From Bog-375 sp049587755 (GTDB lineage Bacteria > Acidobacteriota > Terriglobia > Bryobacterales > Bryobacteraceae): a DNA stretch of 64,000 nucleotides. This document shows, one piece after another, positions 8,928 to 16,709 of this stretch. The translations under genes were made by a program, and so were the position numbers. Position 1 is the first letter of the stretch. Each line of letters starts with the position of its first letter. Below the pieces are notes generated by a model. It saw only the letters and a list, made by a program, of their open reading frames with translations, did no database searches and was not told the origin of the DNA. The stretch spans positions 5,525 through 69,524 of the forward strand of contig JBAVEN010000094.1 of assembly GCA_049587755.1 (NCBI GenBank). The letters are read 5' to 3'.

Positions 8928-9339
8928 GGCCGGCGGACGCAAGCGGCTCACCCCCGCTGCCCGCAACTCAGTCCCGCGAAGCCTTGGCATCCGTCGACTT
9001 ATCCCGGCAAAGTCAGGCCTTTTCGCGCGTCATCTGCGTGACTCGCCAGCGGCGATCTCAGCCCCCGCTTATCTTAAAACAAACCAGCGCCAGTTTCCGC
9101 TCAGTAATTCTCCGTGGACTACTGGGGCTGTTTTGCGCAACCTGGTGTGTAATCTCCCGCGTGAAAATGAGACGATCACCGCATCCGGCGACCCACCGCC
9201 CGCCCCGCCCCGGTGACTCGTCCCATTCCGTCTAGGACGTTTGGCGCCCGCGCGCCACTGCGTTTCCAAGCGGGCCGCTAAGACGAGTTCGCTCTCTTCG
9301 CTCGCCGCCCTGGCGCGATGAGAAGAACGAGAGAGCGAC
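8928..9339. other. Intergenic stretch without a gene
   Basis: 412 bases. I find no open frame with coding character, no repeat copy and no strong hairpin. The last 30 bases hold a purine-rich GAGAGAG leader used by the protease gene that follows. An A-rich patch near 9070-9085 could hold a promoter, but no hexamer pair is convincing. Confidence 0.4.
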
Positions 9340-11949
9340 ATGAGACCGACCCACATTCTGCTGCAATCCGTTCTGTTGTCAGCCCTGTTCGCCGGAGCCG
9401 CCGCCGGCCAGGCACTGAACCGTTTGGGACCGCTGGAGCGGCAGGCGCGCGCCGGGATCGTACAAACGCCCCGGGCGATGCCGCCGAGCTTCAGGCTCGG
9501 AGTTTCCTCGCCGGTCCCCTACCGGCTCGGCGCCGTTCGGCAGGCGGAGCTGGACGCGGTGGTACGCCAGCCGCAACTGCCGCTGGTGGGAATTGAGCGG
9601 TCGCTCGATGGCGCGCCGCAATCGAGCGGGGGATGGCTGGCGCTGGACGATGGCAGGGCCGTATGGAGAATGGCGATTCAGTCCGATGGCGCCTCAGGCG
9701 TGCGGGTTCATTTTCACGATTTCGCGTTGGCCGGCGGCGCCGTCTGGGTGTATAGCGAGGATCGCAGCCAGGTCTTCGGACCCTACACCGGCTCTGGGAT
9801 AGATGATAGCGGCGACTTTTGGAGCCACACCGTATTCGCCGATACCGTAGTCATCGAATACCAGGCGGACCGGCAGGTGGAGGCTCTCCCGTTCTCGATC
9901 CCCGGGATTGCACACCTGATGGCTTCGCAGCAGGCCATGGCGGCCGGCACTTGCGAGCTCGATGTCACCTGTTACTCACCCTGGGGCGCGATCTCGAGCG
10001 GCGTGGGGATGTATCTCTTTCAGTCCGGCGGCGCCATGTATCAGTGTTCCGGGGCTTTGGTCAACGACAGCAACCGGGACTCCAAGCCATACTTCCTCAC
10101 CGCCAATCACTGCATCTCGACCGCTGCCATGGCGCAGACCGTCGAGGTGTTCTGGAAGTACCAGACGGCGACCTGCAACGGAACGCCGCCCAGTTTATCC
10201 AGCCTGCCGACCACTCTCGGCGCGACCTACCTGGCCAGCGCCCCCATCCCGAGCGGCGACTTCAGCCTGATTCTACTTTCCCAGTTACCCAACATCAACC
10301 TGACGTTCTACGGCTGGAATGCAAGCGCCACCGCGATGGCGATGGGTGGCTCGGTTGTCGGCGTGCACCATCCGGAGGAAGACTACACGCGGATTATGTT
10401 TGGGTCGCGCAATCCCGATGCCAGCGTGCAGGTTGGCACCGACCTCGCGCCAGCCAGCATGTTCTACCAGATCCAGGCTACCTCGGGCCGCATCGAGCCA
10501 GGCTCTTCGGGCTCGCCCCTGTTCATGCTGGATGAATCCATTGTCGGAACCCTGACATATGGCCCCTCAGGAAGCGCCTGTTCCACCAGCCCGTTCACGG
10601 CGGGCTATGGCCGCTTCTCCGCCGCCTACCCGAGCTTGAGCCAGTATCTCTCCCCCGCGCCCGCCGTGGCTGTGACGCCCGGGCCGGCGTCCATCAAACT
10701 GAGTTGGACCATTGGCGCTGCCGCTCCCGCGGCGCAGACCATCCAATTAAGCACAACATCGGCAGCAGCGGTTTCGCTCACCGCCAAAGCGAACCAATCG
10801 TGGATCGGCCTCTCGGCCAGCAGCTTCAGCGCCAGCCAGGCCAAACCCGCCAGCTTGTCGGTGACCTTTGCCACGTCGTCGTTCACCCTGGTGGGTGCGT
10901 ACTTAGGCACAATCACCGTAACCGGCACCGGCGTGTCTGTCGCCATCCCGGTCGAAGTGGATGTCGCCGCGGCGCCCGTCGCAGTGACACCGGCGCCGGC
11001 GTCTCTCAAGCTAAGTTGGACCGTCGGCGCGTCCGCGCCGGCGGCGCAGACCATCCAATTAAGCACCACCTCTGCAGCGGCGGTTTCGCTCACCGCCAAG
11101 GCCAACCAATCCTGGATCGGCCTCTCGGCCAGCAGTTTCAGCGCCAGCCAGACCAAACCCGCCAGCTTGTCGGTGACCTTCGCCACTTCGTCGTTTACCC
11201 TGGCGGGTGCGTACTTAGGCACAATCACCGTAACCGGCCCTGGCGTATCTGTCGCCATCCCGGTGGAAGTGGATGTCGCCTCGGCGGCCACCTTAGTGAC
11301 GGGCGGCCAATCGACGCTCATCCCCCTCATTGAGGACGGCGCCGGCGTTGCCACCAGCTTCACTTTGCTGAACCCGTACCCGTCGCCAACGGTAGCCTCG
11401 CTTTCGTTCTTCTCGGGGGCGGGAGCACCGATTTCGATTGCGACCGGGACGGCCGCCGCCTCTTCGTGGCAGAATTTGACGATTCCCGCGTACGGCGCCG
11501 CCACTATTTCCACTACCGGCAGCTCGAGCCCGCAAAAACAAGGCTTCGCTATCATCCAAACCGGCGATGCCACCAAGCGCGTGCCGGCTATGGCCCAGGT
11601 GGGACTGGATCTGGTTTCGCCGTCCGTCTCCCTGACGCCGCCGTTCGTGGTGCCCTTCGACGCCACTTCGACCGCCACCACCACCCTCTACGTCTACAAT
11701 CCAGCGACGACCGGTTCGGTCACCCTCAGCCTCACGATCTATACCGCCGCGGGGACCACGCTCGGCAACGGTCAGATCGTCATTCCCGCTCTTCAAGAGG
11801 GCACCGTCACCATGTCGAAGAGCCTGGCGGCCTTTGCAGGCCAGAAGGGGACGCTCTCCGTGACCGGCTCGTCCCCGGTCTGGAGCATGGGTGTCCGCGT
11901 GGATGGCGGCGGCCGTATCGATATGGTTCCTCCCGCCATCAATCACTAA
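9340..11949 (+). CDS. Secreted trypsin-like serine protease with duplicated Ig-like repeats
   Basis: 869 residues with a signal peptide (residues 1-23). The chymotrypsin-fold domain is at about 195-440, with H257 in LTANHC, D307 in GDFSLILL and S390 in GSSGSP. The surrounding disulfide-type Cys pattern (CELDVTC, QCSGAL, ATCNG) resembles lysyl-endopeptidase (S1E-like) enzymes. Two 104-residue beta-sandwich repeats follow (about 440-650), then a C-terminal beta domain of about 200 residues seen in other Acidobacteria exported proteins. It is probably an extracellular protein-degrading enzyme; cleavage specificity is not readable from sequence. Confidence 0.85.
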   Translation: MRPTHILLQSVLLSALFAGAAAGQALNRLGPLERQARAGIVQTPRAMPPSFRLGVSSPVPYRLGAVRQAELDAVVRQPQLPLVGIERSLDGAPQSSGGWLALDDGRAVWRMAIQSDGASGVRVHFHDFALAGGAVWVYSEDRSQVFGPYTGSGIDDSGDFWSHTVFADTVVIEYQADRQVEALPFSIPGIAHLMASQQAMAAGTCELDVTCYSPWGAISSGVGMYLFQSGGAMYQCSGALVNDSNRDSKPYFLTANHCISTAAMAQTVEVFWKYQTATCNGTPPSLSSLPTTLGATYLASAPIPSGDFSLILLSQLPNINLTFYGWNASATAMAMGGSVVGVHHPEEDYTRIMFGSRNPDASVQVGTDLAPASMFYQIQATSGRIEPGSSGSPLFMLDESIVGTLTYGPSGSACSTSPFTAGYGRFSAAYPSLSQYLSPAPAVAVTPGPASIKLSWTIGAAAPAAQTIQLSTTSAAAVSLTAKANQSWIGLSASSFSASQAKPASLSVTFATSSFTLVGAYLGTITVTGTGVSVAIPVEVDVAAAPVAVTPAPASLKLSWTVGASAPAAQTIQLSTTSAAAVSLTAKANQSWIGLSASSFSASQTKPASLSVTFATSSFTLAGAYLGTITVTGPGVSVAIPVEVDVASAATLVTGGQSTLIPLIEDGAGVATSFTLLNPYPSPTVASLSFFSGAGAPISIATGTAAASSWQNLTIPAYGAATISTTGSSSPQKQGFAIIQTGDATKRVPAMAQVGLDLVSPSVSLTPPFVVPFDATSTATTTLYVYNPATTGSVTLSLTIYTAAGTTLGNGQIVIPALQEGTVTMSKSLAAFAGQKGTLSVTGSSPVWSMGVRVDGGGRIDMVPPAINH
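10672..11280 (+). repeat. Tandem duplication inside the protease gene (312-base unit)
   Basis: Two adjacent units are offset by exactly 312 bases (for example GTGAC at 10672 and at 10984; GAAGTGG at 10954 and 11266). They are nearly identical, with long matching runs such as CAATTAAGCAC and GGCGTGTCTGTCGCC-type segments. The reading frame is kept (104 codons), so each unit encodes one Ig-like/BACON-like domain. The high nucleotide identity points to a recent duplication or gene conversion. Confidence 0.9.
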
Positions 11950-11997
11950 CGCCCGGCGCGCGGCGCGTGGGCTCTGGCATACTGAAGTTCGGTTTCC

Positions 11998-13233
11998 ATG
12001 AGCCCCGCGCCCTCACCCACTTTCCGCGCCGCCGGCTGGCTGGCATTCGCATCCGCCGCGGCTATCGTCTTCTCCATCGCCGCATCGCAGATTCTGCTGG
12101 GTGCGTCGTTGGCAGCTCTGCTGATCTCCCGCGAGCGCCTGCGGCTGCCCGCCATCAAATGGCCGCTGGCGCTGTTCCTGCTCGGCACCTTGCTGGCCTG
12201 GGTATTCTCGGGCGATCTCGCCGCCGGCATGCCACAGATCAAGAAGATTTACGTGTTCGCTGAATTGCTGGTGGTCTTCTCTTGCATGCGTAATGCGAAA
12301 TGGATTCGCTGGCTGTTCCTGGTCTGGGCGGGCTTTGCGGCCTTAACGGCGGTTTGGGGGTGCGTGCAGTTTGCCGGAAAAATCAGGCAGGCTCACGCCC
12401 TGCGCGTGAATTTCTACGACTTCTACGTAGCCGAGCGCATCAAGGGCTTCACCAGCCACTGGAACACTTTCTCCGCCGAGGAAATGTTCGCCCTCATCAT
12501 GCTGGCGGCGTTCCTGCTGTTTGCTCGCGCGCCGCGAAGTTGGATTTGGCTCAAGGCCGCGTGCGCGTTTCTGATCGTGCTGGCGGTGCTGCTGGCGGAA
12601 ACCCGTGGCGTCTGGTTTGCTACCGCCGCCGCCGGCTTCTACCTGCTATGGGTTTGGAAACGGAAGCTGGTGCTGCTGGCGCCGGTGCTGATCGTGCTGG
12701 CCGTGATCGCTTCCCCGCCCGCCATCCGGGAACGCGTCCGCTCCATCGTCCAGCCGCAGAAGGTGGATTCCAACCAGTTCCGCATCGTCGTTTGGCGCAC
12801 GGGCATTCGCATGATTGAAGCTCACCCTTGGCTGGGCCTCGGCCCGGAGGAGCCGCACATTCAGTTTCAGAAATGGCTGCCGCCCGACATTCGCCGGCCC
12901 CTCCCCTCGGGCTATTATGGGCACCTGCATAACGTCTACTTGCAGTATGCCGCCGAGCGCGGCATCCCCACCACGCTGGTCATGCTCTGGCTGCTGATCC
13001 AAATCGTAGTGGATTTCCGGCGCGGTTTGCGGGGCCTGCCGCCGGGCCGCGACGACCGCCGCTTCCTGCTGCACGGCGGCATTGCCGTCGTGCTGGCTGT
13101 TCTCGCCGAAGGCTTCGTCGAGTACAATCTCGGCGATAGCGAAGTGCTCACCATGTTCCTGGTCGTCACCGCCTGCGGATATCTCGCCCTGGAAAAAGAC
13201 ATCGACTGGCAGCCAGGCACCGCGCAGGAATAA
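11998..13233 (+). CDS. O-antigen ligase-like (Wzy/WaaL family) membrane protein
   Basis: 411 residues with about ten membrane helices. The Wzy_C signature region is present: AERIKGFTSHWNTF, ETRGVWFATAAAGF, then a periplasmic loop with HPWLGLGPE and HLHNVYLQYAAERGIPT, where the conserved R and H of ligases fall. It probably joins polysaccharide or glycan chains to a lipid or protein carrier on the periplasmic face. It is followed by a GT39-like transferase gene, consistent with an envelope glycan task. Confidence 0.82.
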   Translation: MSPAPSPTFRAAGWLAFASAAAIVFSIAASQILLGASLAALLISRERLRLPAIKWPLALFLLGTLLAWVFSGDLAAGMPQIKKIYVFAELLVVFSCMRNAKWIRWLFLVWAGFAALTAVWGCVQFAGKIRQAHALRVNFYDFYVAERIKGFTSHWNTFSAEEMFALIMLAAFLLFARAPRSWIWLKAACAFLIVLAVLLAETRGVWFATAAAGFYLLWVWKRKLVLLAPVLIVLAVIASPPAIRERVRSIVQPQKVDSNQFRIVVWRTGIRMIEAHPWLGLGPEEPHIQFQKWLPPDIRRPLPSGYYGHLHNVYLQYAAERGIPTTLVMLWLLIQIVVDFRRGLRGLPPGRDDRRFLLHGGIAVVLAVLAEGFVEYNLGDSEVLTMFLVVTACGYLALEKDIDWQPGTAQE

Positions 13234-13293
13234 CTTCGCGACTGCCGCCATCGCGCGCACTCGGGCGCAAGGCCACTGGGTCTATACTGCAAG

Positions 13294-14748
13294 GTGAGCT
13301 TGCGCCAATCGCGACTGTTGTGGTGGTTGCTTGCCGCCGCGCTGGTGGCCACCCGGATGTGCCACACCGGCATTTTGTGGGAAGGCGACGCGTACCCGCT
13401 CGCCGGCGCGCAGCAGATTCTGCACGGCAAGGTGCTGTACCGTGCTATCTGGTTCGACAAGCCGCCGCTGCTGGCGCTCGCCTATTTACTGTTCGGAGCA
13501 CTGCCGGGCTGGCCGCTGCGGCTGTTCGGCGCTTGTTATGGTCTGCTGGCCTGCTGGATCGCTTACGCGTTCGGCCGTGAGCTATGGACCGAGCGCGAGG
13601 GCCGCTGGGCGGCGGCGCTGCTCGGCTTTTCGCTCTGCTTCGATTACCCCTCGGCGGCGATCCCCGTAGCGTCGGACTTGTTGATGCTGGCGCCGCATCT
13701 GGCCGCGGTTTGGCTGGCGTCGCGGCGTCCGTTCTGGAGCGGGGTGCTGGCCGCGGTGGCGTTCTGGATCAATCCCAAAGGAGCGCTGGTCGCCGCCGTG
13801 TGCCTGCTGTGGAACCCGGCGGGGATAGTTGCGATGGCGGCCGGGTTCGCTTCCGTGAGCGCCGCGATGCTGGCATGGCTGGCCGCGACAGGCGCGCTGG
13901 CGCCATATTGGGAGCAGGTATGGCGTTGGGGACGCCTCTATGCCGCGAGGCCATTCGAAACTGCCCCGCTGCGCAACGGCATCCTGCGCACGCTCGGTTG
14001 GGCAGGCTTCCACGCGGCAATTGTGGTGGCCGCAGCGTGGTGCGCTTATCGGAGCCGCGACCGTGAGGGAGCGGTCACCACAGTTTCTTCCGGACGCCGC
14101 CAAATGCAGCGCTGGCTGGCGTGGCTGTTGATTTCGCTCGCCGGTGTGGCCGCGGGCCTGCGCTTCTTCCCGCGTTACTATTTCCTGCTGCTGCCGGTAA
14201 TGGTGATGCTGGCCGCGCACGGTTTCGCACTGCTCAAAGGCCGCGCACGGTTCGCCGTGTGTCTGCTGCTGCTCATCCCGGCGATTCGTTTCGCTCCAAC
14301 ATATGTGGCTGCGGCACGCAACGGAGATTGGCGCGATACCGCCATGGATCGCGACAGTCGCGCCGCCGCCTCGCTGGCCCGCGCCATGGCCAAGCCCGGC
14401 GACACGCTCTTCGTCTGGGGTTACCGGCCGGAGGATTACGTCTACACGCGCCTGCCCGCAGCCACCATGTATCTCGATGCGCAACCACTCACCGGCGTCC
14501 CCGCCGACCGGCATCTGACGCAATCAGTACCCGTCGAAACGGAAGCGCCGCGCGAACGGCGCGTAGAGTTGGCGCGCTCCGCGCCCAGCTTCATTCTCGA
14601 TGGTTTGGGACCATACAATCCGCGCCTGGCGATCGGTAACTATCCCGACTTGCGCGCGTGGCTGGAAAAGTATCGCGAAGTTGGGCGAACTGGCGGAACG
14701 GTAATCTACCGGCGAGAGGCCGGCGCAGGCTCGGCGGCTGCGCGATAA
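13294..14748 (+). CDS. GT39/ArnT-like membrane glycosyltransferase
   Basis: 484 residues starting at GTG 13294, with 9-11 membrane helices. GT-C fold features: an acidic pair in the first periplasmic loop (ILWEGDAYPLAGAQ), then WFDKPPLLALAYLLFG, the D-KPP signature of PMT/ArnT enzymes. It probably transfers a sugar from a polyprenyl phosphate to an envelope acceptor. A cytosolic or periplasmic loop contains the peptide SRDREGAV, the translation of a dispersed repeat inserted at 14053-14079. Confidence 0.82.
   Translation: MSLRQSRLLWWLLAAALVATRMCHTGILWEGDAYPLAGAQQILHGKVLYRAIWFDKPPLLALAYLLFGALPGWPLRLFGACYGLLACWIAYAFGRELWTEREGRWAAALLGFSLCFDYPSAAIPVASDLLMLAPHLAAVWLASRRPFWSGVLAAVAFWINPKGALVAAVCLLWNPAGIVAMAAGFASVSAAMLAWLAATGALAPYWEQVWRWGRLYAARPFETAPLRNGILRTLGWAGFHAAIVVAAAWCAYRSRDREGAVTTVSSGRRQMQRWLAWLLISLAGVAAGLRFFPRYYFLLLPVMVMLAAHGFALLKGRARFAVCLLLLIPAIRFAPTYVAAARNGDWRDTAMDRDSRAAASLARAMAKPGDTLFVWGYRPEDYVYTRLPAATMYLDAQPLTGVPADRHLTQSVPVETEAPRERRVELARSAPSFILDGLGPYNPRLAIGNYPDLRAWLEKYREVGRTGGTVIYRREAGAGSAAAR
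14053..14079 (+). repeat. Dispersed repeat copy A (GACCGTGAGGGAGCGGTC core), intragenic
   Basis: AGCCGCGACCGTGAGGGAGC followed by GGTCACC. The core is an imperfect palindrome (GACCG ... CGGTC arms). It lies in frame within the GT39-like gene and is translated as SRDREGAV without disrupting it. Related copies are at 42653, 49620, 49661, 52577, 55800 and 60882. Confidence 0.85.
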
Positions 14749-14795
14749 GTTCGGCGAAGCGAGCAGGACCCAATTCGTCGGTGCCTCTGCTTCTT

Positions 14796-15854
14796 CTAAT
14801 TCTCCAGCCGGAAGTTGACCTCGATTTGAGACGCTACCTTGACGGGTACGCCGTCCTTCATGCCGGGTCGGAACCTCCATTTGCTGACCGCTTCAAGCGC
14901 TCTTTGATCCAAGCCGGGATCGAGCGAGCGAAGAACTCTGACGTTATGCGCCGCTTCGTCGGACCATACTTCCACATAGAGAACGACCAGCCCTTCGACG
15001 CGGGCATTCCACGCCTCTTTCGTGTATTTCGGCTGGATCTTGTGAGTAAGGATCGGAGCACTGATGCCCGGGCCGATGCTGTAGACGGCATGTTGTCCAA
15101 CCTGGTCACCGGCCGTTAGTGGTGCCCCGTCACCTAGACGCAGAGCCGGAGCATGGGCGAGCCTGACACATTCGTCAGGGTGCTGCAACGCGAAGTCGCC
15201 GGACTGCGGGACGGCACCGCTCGTTTGGCGCAGCAGAGTGTAAATGCGGACGGCGGGCTCTGCCTGGTGGGAGAGACTGCTTGCGCCGCGCTCGACTCTG
15301 TATTGCCAGATGGCGTTCGTCACTTCGTCGATCCAGAGCGTGCGCTTGCCGGAACGGCTGGCATCGGATCCGGCATAGTCTCCACTCACCACGGTGCATT
15401 CGATGACCTTCTTACCAGGTTGCAGTTGCTCCCGGCCCGTGATTACCGGATCGTGCAGGTCGGCCGCCAAATAGGGCCATTCATCGAACGGCTCGGCACA
15501 CGCGTCGATCCTTGAGTCACCGACGCTCCAGAATAGCCTCACGGCAGGCAGATGGCCCCACTGTATCGAGCCGTCGCACACCCGGGTAAGTGGGGCTGGG
15601 ACGCCGGTAATCTCCAGGCGCGCACGCTGTTCGGGCACGCGCTCGATCACAATGCGAAACGAGGCTGCGGTTCGCGGCCCAGCGTCATCGGCGGTTTCTT
15701 GAGTGACCAGCCGGCCCTCGGCTTCCCAGGTATCCGCGTTACTCGCATTCCGGGACACGGCCTCGATCAGTGAAGCGGCGCTATCGGCTGCCATCGCGTG
15801 CCTGCCGGCCGGCAGCACAGCGAGCATCAAAAATGCGATCGCGAGCGTACGCAT
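14796..15854 (-). CDS. Periplasmic protein with TonB C-terminal domain
   Basis: 352 residues with a signal peptide (MRTLAIAFLMLAVLPAGRHAMA). Residues about 25-200 look like a LolA/outer-membrane-sterol type beta domain (TWEAEGRL, FRIVIERVP, GSIQWGHLP). Residues about 262-350 are a TonB_C domain: ILTHKIQPKYTKEAWNARVEG, VLYVEVWSDE, LDPGLDQRALEAVSKWRFRPG, and VASQIEVNFRLE. There is no N-terminal membrane anchor plus Pro-rich linker like classical TonB, so it is more likely an envelope protein using the domain for binding than an energy transducer. Confidence 0.82.
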   Translation of the reverse strand: MRTLAIAFLMLAVLPAGRHAMAADSAASLIEAVSRNASNADTWEAEGRLVTQETADDAGPRTAASFRIVIERVPEQRARLEITGVPAPLTRVCDGSIQWGHLPAVRLFWSVGDSRIDACAEPFDEWPYLAADLHDPVITGREQLQPGKKVIECTVVSGDYAGSDASRSGKRTLWIDEVTNAIWQYRVERGASSLSHQAEPAVRIYTLLRQTSGAVPQSGDFALQHPDECVRLAHAPALRLGDGAPLTAGDQVGQHAVYSIGPGISAPILTHKIQPKYTKEAWNARVEGLVVLYVEVWSDEAAHNVRVLRSLDPGLDQRALEAVSKWRFRPGMKDGVPVKVASQIEVNFRLEN

Positions 15855-16100
15855 GGGACATCTTTCGGACGCGGCGGTCTTGAATCGCGCCGCTTGCCGT
15901 TATTGTACCCGGGGCGCAGAGACCTTTCTACAATCCAATCACAAGCCTTCACGAATAATCTTCCCCAGCCCTGTCATCCACTTGGAGCGAAACTCGCCGC
16001 CGCGCCAGCCGGTTTTCGCCGCGCCGTGCGCGAAACTGAAAGCGGGACCCGAGCGGCGTTTCGCTTCGCCCCGTGAAGCCTTCCACGCCACAATCGCCAA

Positions 16101-16120
16101 GTGGGGCGAATTTGTCCCAC
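16101..16120. repeat. Hairpin repeat, copy 1 (imperfect)
   Basis: GTGGGGCGAATTTGTCCCAC: arms GTGGGGC and GTCCCAC around GAATTT, with one G-T type mismatch. It is the same element as copy 2, which starts 66 bases further on. Confidence 0.8.
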
Positions 16121-16166
16121 GAAAAGAGTGCACGGTCTTTTAGAATCAGTCAGTTACTAAAATTTA

Positions 16167-16186
16167 GTGGGGCGAATTTGCCCCAC
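16167..16186. terminator. Hairpin repeat, copy 2 (perfect), possible terminator
   Basis: GTGGGGCGAATTTGCCCCAC is a perfect 7-base stem with the loop GAATTT. It lies 4 bases after the stop codon of the NUDIX gene (minus strand), so it can fold at the 3' end of that transcript. There is no T-tract, so intrinsic termination is uncertain. Confidence 0.55.
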
Positions 16187-16190
16187 CGCG

Positions 16191-16709
16191 CTACTTCTTC
16201 TTCCACCGATAGAAGCCGACGATGGTTTTGGCGTCATCCAGCTTGCCGGTTTCGATCATTCGCTCGACTTCGCGGGCGGGGAACCAGCGGGTTTCGATGC
16301 GCTCATCATCCATCGGTGTCGCGACGCCGGCGGTGAGGCCCTCGGCGAGGTAGATGGTCATGCGCTCATCCACGTAGCCCGGGCTGACGAAGAACCGTGC
16401 CAGCCTGGTCCAGCGCCGCGCGCGGTAGCCGGTCTCTTCGATCAACTCGCGCTTGGCCGCCTGGAGCGGCTTCTCGCCGGGATCGAGCCGGCCGGCCGGC
16501 AGCTCCCAGATATAGCGCGCGGCCGGCAGCCGGTACTGCCGCACCATCAGGATGCGCTGCCGGTCATCGACGGCCATCATCACCGCCGAGCCGGCGTGGC
16601 GCACAATCGAGCGCTTGATTCTGAAACCGGTCTTCGGATCGGAAGCGCGGTCTTCGGTCACTCGAAATAGATTGCACTTGTATACTTCGCGGGAAGAAGT
16701 GATTTTCAT
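16191..16709 (-). CDS. NUDIX hydrolase, ADP-ribose pyrophosphatase type
   Basis: 172 residues from the ATG at 16709. The complete NUDIX box GRLDPGEKPLQAAKRELIEETGY (G-x5-E-x7-REL-x-EE-x-G) is preceded by VRQYRLPAARYIWELPAG, the layout of NudF/ADP-ribose pyrophosphatases. It probably cleaves ADP-ribose or a nucleotide sugar to two phosphates, using Mg ions. The start overlaps the stop of the PolX gene by ATGA, which implies translational coupling and a shared transcript with a DNA-repair protein. Confidence 0.9.
   Translation of the reverse strand: MKITSSREVYKCNLFRVTEDRASDPKTGFRIKRSIVRHAGSAVMMAVDDRQRILMVRQYRLPAARYIWELPAGRLDPGEKPLQAAKRELIEETGYRARRWTRLARFFVSPGYVDERMTIYLAEGLTAGVATPMDDERIETRWFPAREVERMIETGKLDDAKTIVGFYRWKKK

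Larger units (their letters stand above)
15855..16190. other. Intergenic stretch with two copies of a hairpin repeat
   Basis: 336 bases between two minus-strand genes. A 64-codon minus-strand frame (15939-16133) exists, but I could not recognise it and it may be decayed. The right half carries two related hairpins (16101-16120 and 16167-16186), with an AT-rich patch (CAGTTACTAAAATTTAG) between them. Confidence 0.45.

Noticed and set aside
15939..16133. 64-codon minus-strand frame in the gap before the NUDIX gene
   Set aside because: No known motif and no SD; may be a decayed gene but cannot be supported.
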